A stretch of DNA of 64,000 nt, taken from positions 1 through 64,000 of the forward strand of contig NZ_CALPBW010000010.1 in the NCBI RefSeq assembly GCF_943169845.1. Reading direction: 5' to 3'. This document shows positions 26,073 to 33,375 of this stretch, piece after piece. The DNA comes from Peptoniphilus rachelemmaiella (lineage in GTDB: Bacteria; Bacillota; Clostridia; Tissierellales; Peptoniphilaceae). Numbering within the stretch: position 1 is the stretch's first letter; the number at the start of each line of letters is the position of its first letter. Under the pieces are notes generated by a model. That model was not told where the DNA came from. It did not search any database and saw nothing but the letters and a program-made list of their open reading frames with translations. Position numbers and translations under genes: made by a program.

Positions 26073-26969
26073 TTAAATGATCTTGCGAATCTCGTCGAAG
26101 GATCCGATGTTTTCTTCTTTCATATATGTTTCTAAATCGGCGATGAGGCGCGGCACGATGTGGGGATCCACTAAATTCATGGTGCCGATTTCCACCGCTT
26201 GCGCCCCCACCATAATCATGGCGATGACGTCGTCCGCCGACTGAATCCCCCCCATGCCGACGACGGGAATCTTTACCGCTCGGGCCACGTCCCGCACCAT
26301 TCTGAGGGCGATGGGGAAAATCCCCGGGCCCGACAGGCCGGCGTAGACATTGTCGAAAACGGCGCGGCGATTTTTTACATCCACGGCCATGGCCTGGAAG
26401 GTATTCACCAAGCTGATGCCGTCGGCCCCCGCCGCTTCACAGGCTTTCGCCAGCTCCGCCGGATTGTCGCCGTTAGGGGAAAGCTTCACCACAATTTTGT
26501 GGCGGCTCACTTCCTTTACCTTGGCCGTAATGGCCGCCGCGTCCTGACAGTGTAGGCCGAAGGCCATGCCGCCGGAGGCCACATTGGGGCAGGAGATGTT
26601 GAGCTCGATCATGTCGATATCCGCTTCGTTTAACATCTCCGCGGCAATTAAGTAATCCTCCACGCTGTGGCCGCCGAGATTGGCGAGAATCACCGTGTCG
26701 ATTTTCCGCATCTCGGGCAAAATCACCTCGATGAAATGCTTCACCCCGGGGTTTTCCAGGCCGATGGAGTTCATAATCCCCGACGGGGTTTCATAGACCC
26801 GCTGCCCTGTGTTGCCCGGGCGGGGATTTAATGTGAGCCCCTTCGATGAAATACCGCCGATGATGGCGGGATCGTAAAAGGGGGCGTATTCCTCGCCGAA
26901 GCCGTAGGTGCCCGAAGCGCCGATGAGGGGATTTTTCATGGTACATCCCAAAAGTTCCGTCTTAAGCAT
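26073..26969 (-). CDS. pyrD: Dihydroorotate dehydrogenase B, catalytic subunit
   Basis: A 298-residue FMN-binding TIM barrel of class 1B. It oxidises dihydroorotate to orotate with NAD+ through PyrK. Seen: SGTYGFGEEY at 19-28, the active-site Cys in NISCPNVASGG near 130, the FMN phosphate loop GMGGIQSADD near 240. It overlaps pyrK by 8 bases, as expected for the heterotetramer partners. Confidence 0.97.
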   Translation of the reverse strand: MLKTELLGCTMKNPLIGASGTYGFGEEYAPFYDPAIIGGISSKGLTLNPRPGNTGQRVYETPSGIMNSIGLENPGVKHFIEVILPEMRKIDTVILANLGGHSVEDYLIAAEMLNEADIDMIELNISCPNVASGGMAFGLHCQDAAAITAKVKEVSRHKIVVKLSPNGDNPAELAKACEAAGADGISLVNTFQAMAVDVKNRRAVFDNVYAGLSGPGIFPIALRMVRDVARAVKIPVVGMGGIQSADDVIAMIMVGAQAVEIGTMNLVDPHIVPRLIADLETYMKEENIGSFDEIRKII

Positions 26970-27639
26970 AGATCGCCCTCCCTTCGAAGACCGGGCCGTC
27001 TTTGCAGACCCGCACCCGCTCGTTCCCCTTTTCGCAGGTGCAGGCCAAACAGGCGCCGAAGCCGCAGCCCATGTGCTTTTCCATGGACACGTAGATTTTA
27101 TTTTTCGCCCGCTTCACCGCTTCTCGCATCATGGGATCCGGCCCGCAGGTGTAAATCACTTCATCTGCAATGGCAAGTTCGTCGAAAATATTGGCGCCGA
27201 TGTAAAATTTCACCCGATCGCCGTAGGGGGCGTAAATGGCCTGAAGGGCCTCGTTTTCTTCCCGAAGGCCGATGGCCACGGAAAGCTTCCCTTCCGCGTC
27301 CCCTTCCAGCAAGTGGAGGGAGGGGGCGATGCCCGTGCCGCCGCCGATAAAGAGGGTCTTTTCTTTTATTTCGGGAAAGCCTCGGCCGAAGGGCCCTTCC
27401 ACCGCAATCTCCTCGCCGACGAGGAGCTGCGCCAAATCCTCGGTGCCGCCGCCGACTTTTTTTATGAGAAAGGACAGGGCGCCGTCTTTTATTGAAAAGA
27501 TGGAAATGGGCCGGCCCAACAGCTTCGCCCGATTCCGAGGCTTCACCATGAAAAACTGCCCCGGCGACGCGCTGCCCTCGTAGGCCAAGGTGAGGACGAA
27601 GAGCCCCTCGCCTAACGGCCGATTACCGATGACCTTCAT
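26962..27639 (-). CDS. pyrK: Dihydroorotate dehydrogenase B, electron-transfer subunit
   Basis: A 225-residue subunit of the ferredoxin-NADP reductase type. The FAD-binding RPISIFSI is near 38, the NAD-binding GGGTGIAPSLHLL near 100, and the C-terminal 2Fe-2S ligands lie in MGCGFGACLACTC and RVCKDG (185-215). It passes electrons from PyrD's FMN to NAD+. It overlaps pyrB by 17 bases at its start. Confidence 0.97.
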   Translation of the reverse strand: MKVIGNRPLGEGLFVLTLAYEGSASPGQFFMVKPRNRAKLLGRPISIFSIKDGALSFLIKKVGGGTEDLAQLLVGEEIAVEGPFGRGFPEIKEKTLFIGGGTGIAPSLHLLEGDAEGKLSVAIGLREENEALQAIYAPYGDRVKFYIGANIFDELAIADEVIYTCGPDPMMREAVKRAKNKIYVSMEKHMGCGFGACLACTCEKGNERVRVCKDGPVFEGRAIYA

Positions 27640-28543
27640 TTTTCGCCTCCAGCAAAGTCAGGATCAGGGCCATGCGCATGTACATGCCGTTTTGTGCCTG
27701 CTCGAAGTAAAGGGCCCGAGGGTCGCTGTCGATTTCCGCGTCGATTTCGTCTACCCGCGGCAGAGGATGGAGCACGATTAAATCATCGGATGCCGCACTC
27801 AGCACATCGGCGTTCAGCAAATAGGAGCCTTCGTAGCGCTTGGCTTCCTCTTCGCTGATAAAGCGCTCTTTTTGCACCCGAGTCATGTAAAGCACGTCCA
27901 AATCGCCGATGACGCCCTTGAGGTCGTCCACCTCCGCGTAGGGGCAGCGGGCCGTGTCCAAGTACTCTTCCGGCATATTCAGCCCTTCCGGAGATATGAA
28001 GACGAATTCGTTGTCGTAGTGGTTTAAAAACTGAAACAGGGAGTGAACGGCGCGGCCGTAGCGTAAGTCGCCGCAAAAACCGATCTTTAAGCCGGACCAA
28101 GCCTTTTTGTGCTTGCGAATGGTAAAAATGTCCGCCAAGGTCTGCGTCGGATGGGCGTGGTCCCCGTCGCCGGCATTAATGAGGGGCATGTTTTTCAGCA
28201 CGTCCACGGCCTTGTGTTGGGTGTAAGCGTGGGGATGGCGCATGGCGCAAATGTCCGCGTACTGATCCACGATGTGCAAGGTGTCCCGCACCGTTTCCCC
28301 CTTGGCCATGCTGGAGACTTTCACGTCGCCTAAGTGAAGCACCTGGCCCCCTAAGCGGTACATGGCCGCGTCGAAGGACATGCGGGTTCTCGTGGAAGGC
28401 TCAAAAAAAAGACTGGCCAGGATCTTTCCGTCACACGCGTGGGCGTATTTTGCGGGATCCGATGCAATTGCTTGCGCCAGTCTAAATAAATCGTCGTACT
28501 CTCTTTCTGTCATATCGTCAGGTTCTATGAAGTGTTTCAGCAT
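27623..28543 (-). CDS. pyrB: Aspartate carbamoyltransferase catalytic subunit
   Basis: A 306-residue ATCase catalytic chain joining carbamoyl phosphate and aspartate. The carbamoyl-phosphate loop FEPSTRTRMSF is near 52, HPTQTLADI near 133, and HPLPRVDEI near 265. No pyrI regulatory gene follows. I start at ATG 28543 with AGGAGG 5 bases upstream; the longer frame upstream covers the leader terminator and is not translated. First gene of pyrB-pyrK-pyrD-carA-carB. Confidence 0.97.
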   Translation of the reverse strand: MLKHFIEPDDMTEREYDDLFRLAQAIASDPAKYAHACDGKILASLFFEPSTRTRMSFDAAMYRLGGQVLHLGDVKVSSMAKGETVRDTLHIVDQYADICAMRHPHAYTQHKAVDVLKNMPLINAGDGDHAHPTQTLADIFTIRKHKKAWSGLKIGFCGDLRYGRAVHSLFQFLNHYDNEFVFISPEGLNMPEEYLDTARCPYAEVDDLKGVIGDLDVLYMTRVQKERFISEEEAKRYEGSYLLNADVLSAASDDLIVLHPLPRVDEIDAEIDSDPRALYFEQAQNGMYMRMALILTLLEAKNEGHR

Positions 28544-28545
28544 AT

Positions 28546-28668
28546 GGCCTCCTATAAAAAAAGCTTTTACAAAGGTAAAAGGCACAAAGAGAGACCCATC
28601 CCTCGGGACAGGTGTATTCTGTTTTGCGACCTTTTTAGTGTCTCGCACTAAATTAAAGTATCTTCGCT
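28546..28668 (-). promoter_or_regulatory. pyr operon attenuator leader
   Basis: The ~125-base leader holds a terminator stem CTTTTAC-CTTT-GTAAAAG plus seven T (28555-28580 region) just before the pyrB ribosome site. Upstream, TAAAAAGG could pair with CCTTTTA of that stem as antiterminator. Between them a strong hairpin ACCTGTCC-CGAG-GGATGGGT occupies the place of a PyrR-bound anti-antiterminator. Its loop only partly matches the PyrR consensus, so the PyrR link is an inference. Confidence 0.6.
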
Positions 28669-28674
28669 ACAAAT

Positions 28675-28703
28675 AGTCTACGCTCCCCGAGGCCGTTCGT
28701 CAA
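28675..28703 (-). promoter_or_regulatory. pyr operon promoter
   Basis: Minus strand TTGACG (28698-28703), 17-base spacer, TAGACT (28675-28680). Confidence 0.7.
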
Positions 28704-28721
28704 GAAAAAATAACGGAAGAA

Positions 28722-28759
28722 ATAAAAAAGCCCGAAGGACGCATAATGTCCTTCGAGCA
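28722..28759 (-). terminator. Terminator of the exported unknown gene
   Basis: Minus-strand stem CTCGAAGGAC / GTCCTTCGGG followed by TTTTTTA, directly after the stop at 28765. Confidence 0.88.
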
Positions 28760-28764
28760 TTGTT

Positions 28765-29412
28765 TCAAACTTCCTCTTTACCTCCCGGCCACGGCGTCGC
28801 ATCGTGATCGGCTTTCAGTTCTTTTTTCGACTTTTCTAAATCGTAAGGCACGTTCTTCTTTCCCGGAAGCTGCCAACTGTAATCCATTTTGTCGGTGGTG
28901 TTGCCATAAGCCCCGTCGATTAACCAAGAGGCCCCCGTGTCGCCGGCCATGGCCGCCAAAACCTTGGGCACGCCTTCTTCGATGACGAGATGGACTTTGT
29001 AAGAGTTGCACACAGAGGCGTGTTCCTTGCCGTCGTAGAAGTAAAAATCCACGAACATGGTAACGTCGTAGGTACCGTCGCCGTTATCGATAAATTTTTC
29101 GTCCTCGAAGATCGCCTTTTCAAGGACGTATTTTCGCCCCACTACCTCACAACGATAGGAATTCATGACTCGTTTGTCTTTGATGAACTGTTGAAGCTTC
29201 TTCGAGTCCTTGCTCAGATTGGTCGTGCTCAATCCCTTATCCTCAGCGAAATCACAAAAGTCGTTTAAAACAAAATTCCGCGCCGTCTTCAAGCAGGGCT
29301 CCTTCCACTGGTTTTTCTCGCTTTTCGCAAAGGACATGTAGGGCACGATGCAAAAAGCCGCCACAAGGGCCACGAGGGCCAATCCGCCGCCGATTAAAAG
29401 TAACTTCTTCAT
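28765..29412 (-). CDS. Exported or membrane-anchored protein of unknown function
   Basis: A 215-residue protein with an N-terminal hydrophobic segment at about 3-27 (MKKLLLIGGGLALVALVAAF) that is either an uncleaved anchor or signal peptide. A ~190-residue extracytoplasmic part follows with a few cysteines and a beta-rich look (GDGTYDVTMFVDFYFYDGKEH near 110). I recognise no domain. The second ATG (29412) is chosen because AAGGAGG lies 6 bases before it; the ATG at 29418 is too close. It is transcribed alone. Confidence 0.75.
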   Translation of the reverse strand: MKKLLLIGGGLALVALVAAFCIVPYMSFAKSEKNQWKEPCLKTARNFVLNDFCDFAEDKGLSTTNLSKDSKKLQQFIKDKRVMNSYRCEVVGRKYVLEKAIFEDEKFIDNGDGTYDVTMFVDFYFYDGKEHASVCNSYKVHLVIEEGVPKVLAAMAGDTGASWLIDGAYGNTTDKMDYSWQLPGKKNVPYDLEKSKKELKADHDATPWPGGKEEV

Positions 29413-29597
29413 ATTCATCCTCCTTCTGTGCTTTTTTCTTTCTATGTACGGTGCCGACCGCTTTCATTCTCCGGCACATTTTTAGATACCGATAGTTAAT
29501 CTTAATATACGCCTCCTTCCGCCTTGAAGCGTTACAAATAGATGAGGGAAAATTGATGTTTCGTCTAAGAAAAAGAGCCGAAATTTTAAAAACGAAA

Positions 29598-29635
29598 ATA
29601 AAGGGAAAATATGTTAATAAAGGGAAAATATGTTA
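29598..29635 (+). repeat. Two tandem 19-base repeats upstream of the VanJ-like gene
   Basis: The unit ATAAAGGGAAAATATGTTA occurs twice head to tail (29598-29616 and 29617-29635), about 50 bases before the gene at 29688. Paired direct repeats in this position often are regulator-binding sites. The rest of the 275-base gap 29413-29687 is AT-rich and shows no other clear element. Confidence 0.8.
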
Positions 29636-29687
29636 AAGATAGGCTACTCGCCACAGGATGAGCAACAATTTTATACAGTGAAGGAGA

Positions 29688-30728
29688 ATGGATTTTACTA
29701 TGAAAAAGAGAGACATTTTATTTTGCCTATTTCTTCTGATCTATGCCATTTTTGGATGTAGCTATGCTTTTTTCTCGGAGTACAAATTAAATAGAATGCT
29801 CACAACAACATTCGGATTTGCCCATTTATATTCTTTTTTTACCATGATATGCCTTGTAATGCTCCTTTTTTCATTATTAGCAGTGGCAATTACCTTGTTA
29901 AAGAATGGATTTAAATTGAAATTTGATACGCCAAATTCAATTTTAATTTCATCAATGATTTTTTCAATGCTTTTTATTTTCGGAGGAACTGGCACAGATA
30001 AACTAGTCGAGACAAGCCGTGATGGTCAGACAATTAGACTCGTTGAATGGAATGTAGCTGACAATATAAACGAGGCAAACATCCGAGATATTTTCGGCGA
30101 ATTTGACGCTGATATAGCTGTGTTCCCGGAACTTGGAGGATATGAAAAAGGGGATCATTCGAATAGCAGGCTCATTAATTTGTTCAAAAAAGCCGGTATT
30201 GATTTCGAAAAGTATGAAGTCTATGTTTCGGAACCGACGGAGGGCAGTATAGCTCCCGTTACAATCGTGATAAAGAGGTCATTCGGTCGCTACAATTTTT
30301 ACAAGAAAACACCTATGACGAGATTTGGAACAGTCTATTTATCTCCAACTACAAAGGGAAAACCGTCCATTATAGGATTGCACACGGCACCTCCGCTTCC
30401 GGGGTTAATGGGCATTTGGAAAAATGATTTAGATTTAATTTCAGACCTTTCTAAGCATAATAAAGATTCGATTATAATTGGAGATTTCAATGCCACAATG
30501 AAGCATGGTCGTCTTAATACTATAAAAACACATGTCGATGCTTTGGAGCATGTACCGAAATTTAATTCGGGAACATGGAACATAGATATTCCATCGCCTT
30601 TTAGGACAAGAATAGATCATATTTTAATACCAAATAATAAGTATGGTGTGAAAAGCATAGAGCTTAAAGCCCATAGCAACTCAGACCATTTGTGTGTGTT
30701 TACAGAAATACAGGAGTTAACCAATTAA
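29688..30728 (+). CDS. Membrane-anchored endonuclease/exonuclease/phosphatase-fold protein (VanJ-like)
   Basis: A 346-residue protein. Three hydrophobic segments occupy about residues 9-30, 42-72 and 82-100; from about 115 there is an EEP-fold domain with VEWNVADNINEANI, FPELGGYE, HTAPPLPG, the metal site GDFNATMKHGRL, RIDHILIP and the terminal SDHLCVF. This layout matches VanJ and relatives, which act outside the membrane on polyprenyl phosphates and can raise teicoplanin tolerance. The exact substrate is unknown. The gene is conspicuously AT-rich compared with both neighbours, which suggests transfer. Start choice is uncertain: AAGGAG lies one base before the ATG at 29688 and 13 bases before the ATG at 29700. 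Confidence 0.82.
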   Translation: MDFTMKKRDILFCLFLLIYAIFGCSYAFFSEYKLNRMLTTTFGFAHLYSFFTMICLVMLLFSLLAVAITLLKNGFKLKFDTPNSILISSMIFSMLFIFGGTGTDKLVETSRDGQTIRLVEWNVADNINEANIRDIFGEFDADIAVFPELGGYEKGDHSNSRLINLFKKAGIDFEKYEVYVSEPTEGSIAPVTIVIKRSFGRYNFYKKTPMTRFGTVYLSPTTKGKPSIIGLHTAPPLPGLMGIWKNDLDLISDLSKHNKDSIIIGDFNATMKHGRLNTIKTHVDALEHVPKFNSGTWNIDIPSPFRTRIDHILIPNNKYGVKSIELKAHSNSDHLCVFTEIQELTN

Positions 30729-30806
30729 AATTTACGTTATGAAGCGAGCGACTTAGAATGATATCTTCGTCGCTTTTTTATTGTTCAAATTGCAATCGAA
30801 GTGCAA

Positions 30807-30849
30807 CGGAACCCCCGGTCTAACCGGGGGTTTTCTAATGCAAAAAAGC
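30807..30849 (+). repeat. Dispersed double-hairpin repeat, copy B
   Basis: AACCCCCGGT-CTA-ACCGGGGGTT then TTCTAATGCAAAAAAGC, the best-paired copy. It matches 4906-4945 and 37931-37955. Confidence 0.8.
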
Positions 30850-30874
30850 GGCTCTTCGGAGCTGCTTTTTTTGT
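30807..30874 (+). terminator. Tandem terminators after the VanJ-like gene
   Basis: Hairpin 1 is the ten-pair stem of repeat copy B followed by TTTTC. Hairpin 2 is AAAAAAGCGGCTC-TTCG-GAGCTGCTTTTTTT. Together they would insulate the AT-rich gene from the tetR promoter. Confidence 0.8.
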
Positions 30875-30897
30875 GGGCGAAAAAGCGCGGAAAAAGA

Positions 30898-30952
30898 TTG
30901 ACGAAAAATGAAAATCGTTGTACATTATTACTACCGACGGAACCGTCGGTAG
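30898..30952 (+). promoter_or_regulatory. tetR promoter with perfect 10-bp palindrome operator
   Basis: TTGACG (30898-30903), 17-base spacer, TACATT (30921-30926), followed by CTACCGACGG-AA-CCGTCGGTAG (30931-30952). The palindrome covers the expected transcript start, the standard position for autorepression by the TetR protein encoded 20 bases further on. Confidence 0.85.
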
Positions 30953-30972
30953 CGGAAAAGGAAGGAGAGGTT

Positions 30973-31557
30973 ATGGTCAAAAAGCGTTTACGTCCGGAGG
31001 CGCGAAAGAAAGAAATTTTAGCTGCGGCGGCAAAACTCATAACGGAGAAAGGCTACAGCCACGTCACCATGGAAGATGTTGTAGAGGCGACGGGGCTTTC
31101 CAAGGGCGGCCTGTACCATTACTACAAAAGCGTCGACGACATTCTCTACGATTTAATGGTGGAGGGCCTTCGCTACCGGAACGACATCATCAAGGATGCC
31201 ACGGCAAGCTATGACGGCCCGATCGATCCGAAATTTGTTGCGGAGAGCATCGTAGAGAAAATGCTCGATGACAACCCCTATATGCCGGTGTACGTGCAGT
31301 TTTTACTCGCCAAACGTCGCAATGAAAAATTGGAAAAGCTGTTTTTAAAATTAAAGGAGCAAACCCTGGAAGAATTAAACGCATTTTTATTTTCCAAAGA
31401 GGGCGTGCAGATGAATGAGGACATGCTGGATTTGCTCACGGATTTCATCAACACGATGATCCTCGGCAGCGAACTTTTAGATGCACGGGAAAATTTTAAA
31501 AAGCATCGCCAACTTCTTCTCGCCGCCACCCAAAACATACTTAAATCGACAGTCTAA
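30973..31557 (+). CDS. TetR-family transcriptional regulator
   Basis: A 194-residue regulator. The N-terminal TetR helix-turn-helix (about 8-55) contains AAAKLITEKGYSHVTMEDVV and ATGLSKGGLYHYYKSVDDIL. The C-terminal ligand and dimerisation domain follows (60-194). The ATG at 30973 is preceded by GGAAGGAGAGG; the much longer open frame upstream runs through the operator and is not coding. It probably binds the palindrome at 30931-30952 and may also control the ABC/ECF genes behind it, though a terminator intervenes. Confidence 0.94.
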   Translation: MVKKRLRPEARKKEILAAAAKLITEKGYSHVTMEDVVEATGLSKGGLYHYYKSVDDILYDLMVEGLRYRNDIIKDATASYDGPIDPKFVAESIVEKMLDDNPYMPVYVQFLLAKRRNEKLEKLFLKLKEQTLEELNAFLFSKEGVQMNEDMLDLLTDFINTMILGSELLDARENFKKHRQLLLAATQNILKSTV

Positions 31558-31575
31558 GTCGGTTTAAGTTTTTTT
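31539..31575 (+). terminator. Terminator overlapping the tetR stop
   Basis: Twelve-pair stem ACTTAAATCGAC / GTCGGTTTAAGT (one mismatch/wobble) with the stop codon in the loop, followed by seven T. Its presence means the ABC genes need their own promoter or controlled read-through. Confidence 0.8.
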
Positions 31576-31583
31576 ACAAGATT

Positions 31584-31604
31584 TCGTGATAACTATTATC
31601 ACGA
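31584..31604 (+). promoter_or_regulatory. Fur-box-like palindrome ahead of the ABC/ECF genes
   Basis: TCGTGATAA-CTA-TTATCACGA is a perfect nine-pair inverted repeat. Its core TGATAACTATTATCA matches the 7-1-7 Fur consensus TGATAATNATTATCA at 14 of 15 positions (counting N). It lies between the tetR terminator and the ribosome site of the first ABC gene. Zur-type sites share the outer TCG/CGA, so zinc control is an alternative. Confidence 0.65.
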
Positions 31605-31617
31605 GGAAGGAGGTCTT

Positions 31618-33375
31618 ATGGCCATTTACAAAAAAATATTTTCCTATGTACCCGAGGCGAAGGGTTACGGTTACTTATCTCTGCTATTATCCATTGCAAG
31701 CGCCGCAGGTCTCGTGGCGGGCTATTATTTCGTCTACTGCGTCATGGTGGCGTTGATTCAAGAAGGCAACGTCGCCCACGCCATGGCGCTCTCTATTCGC
31801 ACCATGATAACCTTGACAGTAGGCAGTTTGCTTTATTTCGCATCGGGCTTCGCATCCCATAAATTAGGTTTTCACTTGGAAACCAATCTTCGCAAAAAAG
31901 GCATCGACGGCGTGGCAAAAGCCAGCTTCCGCTTTTTCGATCTCAATCCCAGCGGCGTCGTTCGCAAAACCATCGACGACAACGCCGGGTTAACGCACCA
32001 ATCGGTGGCACACATGATTCCCGATTTAGGGCAAGCTTTTGTCGTGCCCATTCTAAGTTTGATCTTAGGTTTTTACGTGAGCATTCGATTGGGCATCGTC
32101 CTCGTCGTCCTTATCGTCATCGGCGGTTTGCTCTTTAAATCCATGATGGGCGGGGAAACAAAATTTATTCAAATTTACCAAGACGCCTTAAAGCGCATGA
32201 GTGCCGAAACGGTGGAATACATTCGGGGCATTCAAGTTGTCAAAATTTTCGGCGCCGACGTTCAATCCTTTAAAGCACTTCACGACGCCATTCACGATTA
32301 CGCAAAATACGCCTACGCCTATTCCAAATCCTGCAAATTGCCCTACACGGCGATTCAATGGCTCTTAATCGGCGTCATCGCCATCGTCATGGTTCCCCTG
32401 TCATTCTACTTACACCGCGTAGGCGATATGCGTTCTTTCTACGTGGAACTGATCATGCTCCTCTTTATTTCGGGGGTCGTCTTTTCATCCCTCATGCGGA
32501 TCATGTATTCCAGCATATATATTTTTAACGCCAACTACGCCCTTTCCAATTTAGAGAAAATGTACGACGACATGCTGAAAGATAAAATCGCCTTCGGAAC
32601 GAAGGAAACATTCGACGGGGAAGACATCGCCTTTTCCCACGTGGATTTCGGTTACGGGGACAAGCCCGTCTTTAAGGATTTCAACCTGAACTTGGAAGGG
32701 GGCAAAACCTACGCCCTTATCGGCGCGTCGGGATCGGGGAAATCTACCCTCGCCAAACTCCTTTCCGGATTTTATAAAATCGACGGCGGCGACATTTTAA
32801 TCGGCGGAACGCCTTTGTCCGATTATTCGGAAAAAGCCGTGGCGAAAAACATCGCCTTTATTTTCCAAGATCCGAAACTCTTTAACGGCTCCATATTCGA
32901 CAACATTGCCGTCGCCAAAGGCGGCGCCACGGAAGACGAGGTGTTGAAGGCGCTGAAAGACGCCGCCTCCATGGACATTATCGAAAACCTGCCCGAGGGC
33001 ATCCACACCTTAATCGGCGCCAAGGGCGTGTACCTTTCCGGTGGAGAAAAACAACGGATCGCCATTGCCCGCGCCATGCTGAAAGACGCAAAAATCGTGG
33101 TAATGGACGAAGCCAGCGCCGCCATCGACGCCGACAATGAGTACAAATTGCAGGCCTCTTTTAAAAAGCTCATGGAAGGCAAGACCGTCATTATGATCGC
33201 CCACCGCTTGACGAGCGTGCGAAACGTAGATGAAATCCTCGTCATGGAAAAGGGGAAGGTTGTGGAGCGAGGAAGCCACGACGTGCTGATGGCAAAAGAC
33301 AGCTACTACAAGCGGGAACTTTTGCGCTATAACATGGCCAATGATTGGAGGATCAACGATGAAAGAGCACTTTAA
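31618..33375 (+). CDS. ABC half-transporter 1 (exporter fold)
   Basis: A 585-residue fused permease-ATPase. Six transmembrane helices lie within residues 15-310. The ATPase domain has Walker A GASGSGKST near 370, signature YLSGGEKQR near 473, Walker B VVMDEASAAID near 494 and switch AHRLTS near 528. The next gene encodes a second half-transporter, so a heterodimer is likely. Exporter-fold heterodimers of the IrtAB/YbtPQ type act as siderophore importers; the Fur-like box and linked ECF genes make an uptake role plausible but unproven. The start at 31618 has GGAAGGAGG upstream. Confidence 0.9.
   Translation: MAIYKKIFSYVPEAKGYGYLSLLLSIASAAGLVAGYYFVYCVMVALIQEGNVAHAMALSIRTMITLTVGSLLYFASGFASHKLGFHLETNLRKKGIDGVAKASFRFFDLNPSGVVRKTIDDNAGLTHQSVAHMIPDLGQAFVVPILSLILGFYVSIRLGIVLVVLIVIGGLLFKSMMGGETKFIQIYQDALKRMSAETVEYIRGIQVVKIFGADVQSFKALHDAIHDYAKYAYAYSKSCKLPYTAIQWLLIGVIAIVMVPLSFYLHRVGDMRSFYVELIMLLFISGVVFSSLMRIMYSSIYIFNANYALSNLEKMYDDMLKDKIAFGTKETFDGEDIAFSHVDFGYGDKPVFKDFNLNLEGGKTYALIGASGSGKSTLAKLLSGFYKIDGGDILIGGTPLSDYSEKAVAKNIAFIFQDPKLFNGSIFDNIAVAKGGATEDEVLKALKDAASMDIIENLPEGIHTLIGAKGVYLSGGEKQRIAIARAMLKDAKIVVMDEASAAIDADNEYKLQASFKKLMEGKTVIMIAHRLTSVRNVDEILVMEKGKVVERGSHDVLMAKDSYYKRELLRYNMANDWRINDERAL

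Noticed and set aside
28544-28648. Long N-terminal extension of PyrB
   Set aside because: It translates the attenuator stem, and homologous ATCases start at the chosen ATG.
29598-29635. Tandem 19-base repeat as CRISPR remnant
   Set aside because: The two units are adjacent with no spacer, and no cas gene is present.
30781-30972. 64-codon N-terminal extension of the TetR regulator
   Set aside because: It runs through two terminators, the promoter and the operator, and lacks conservation-like features.
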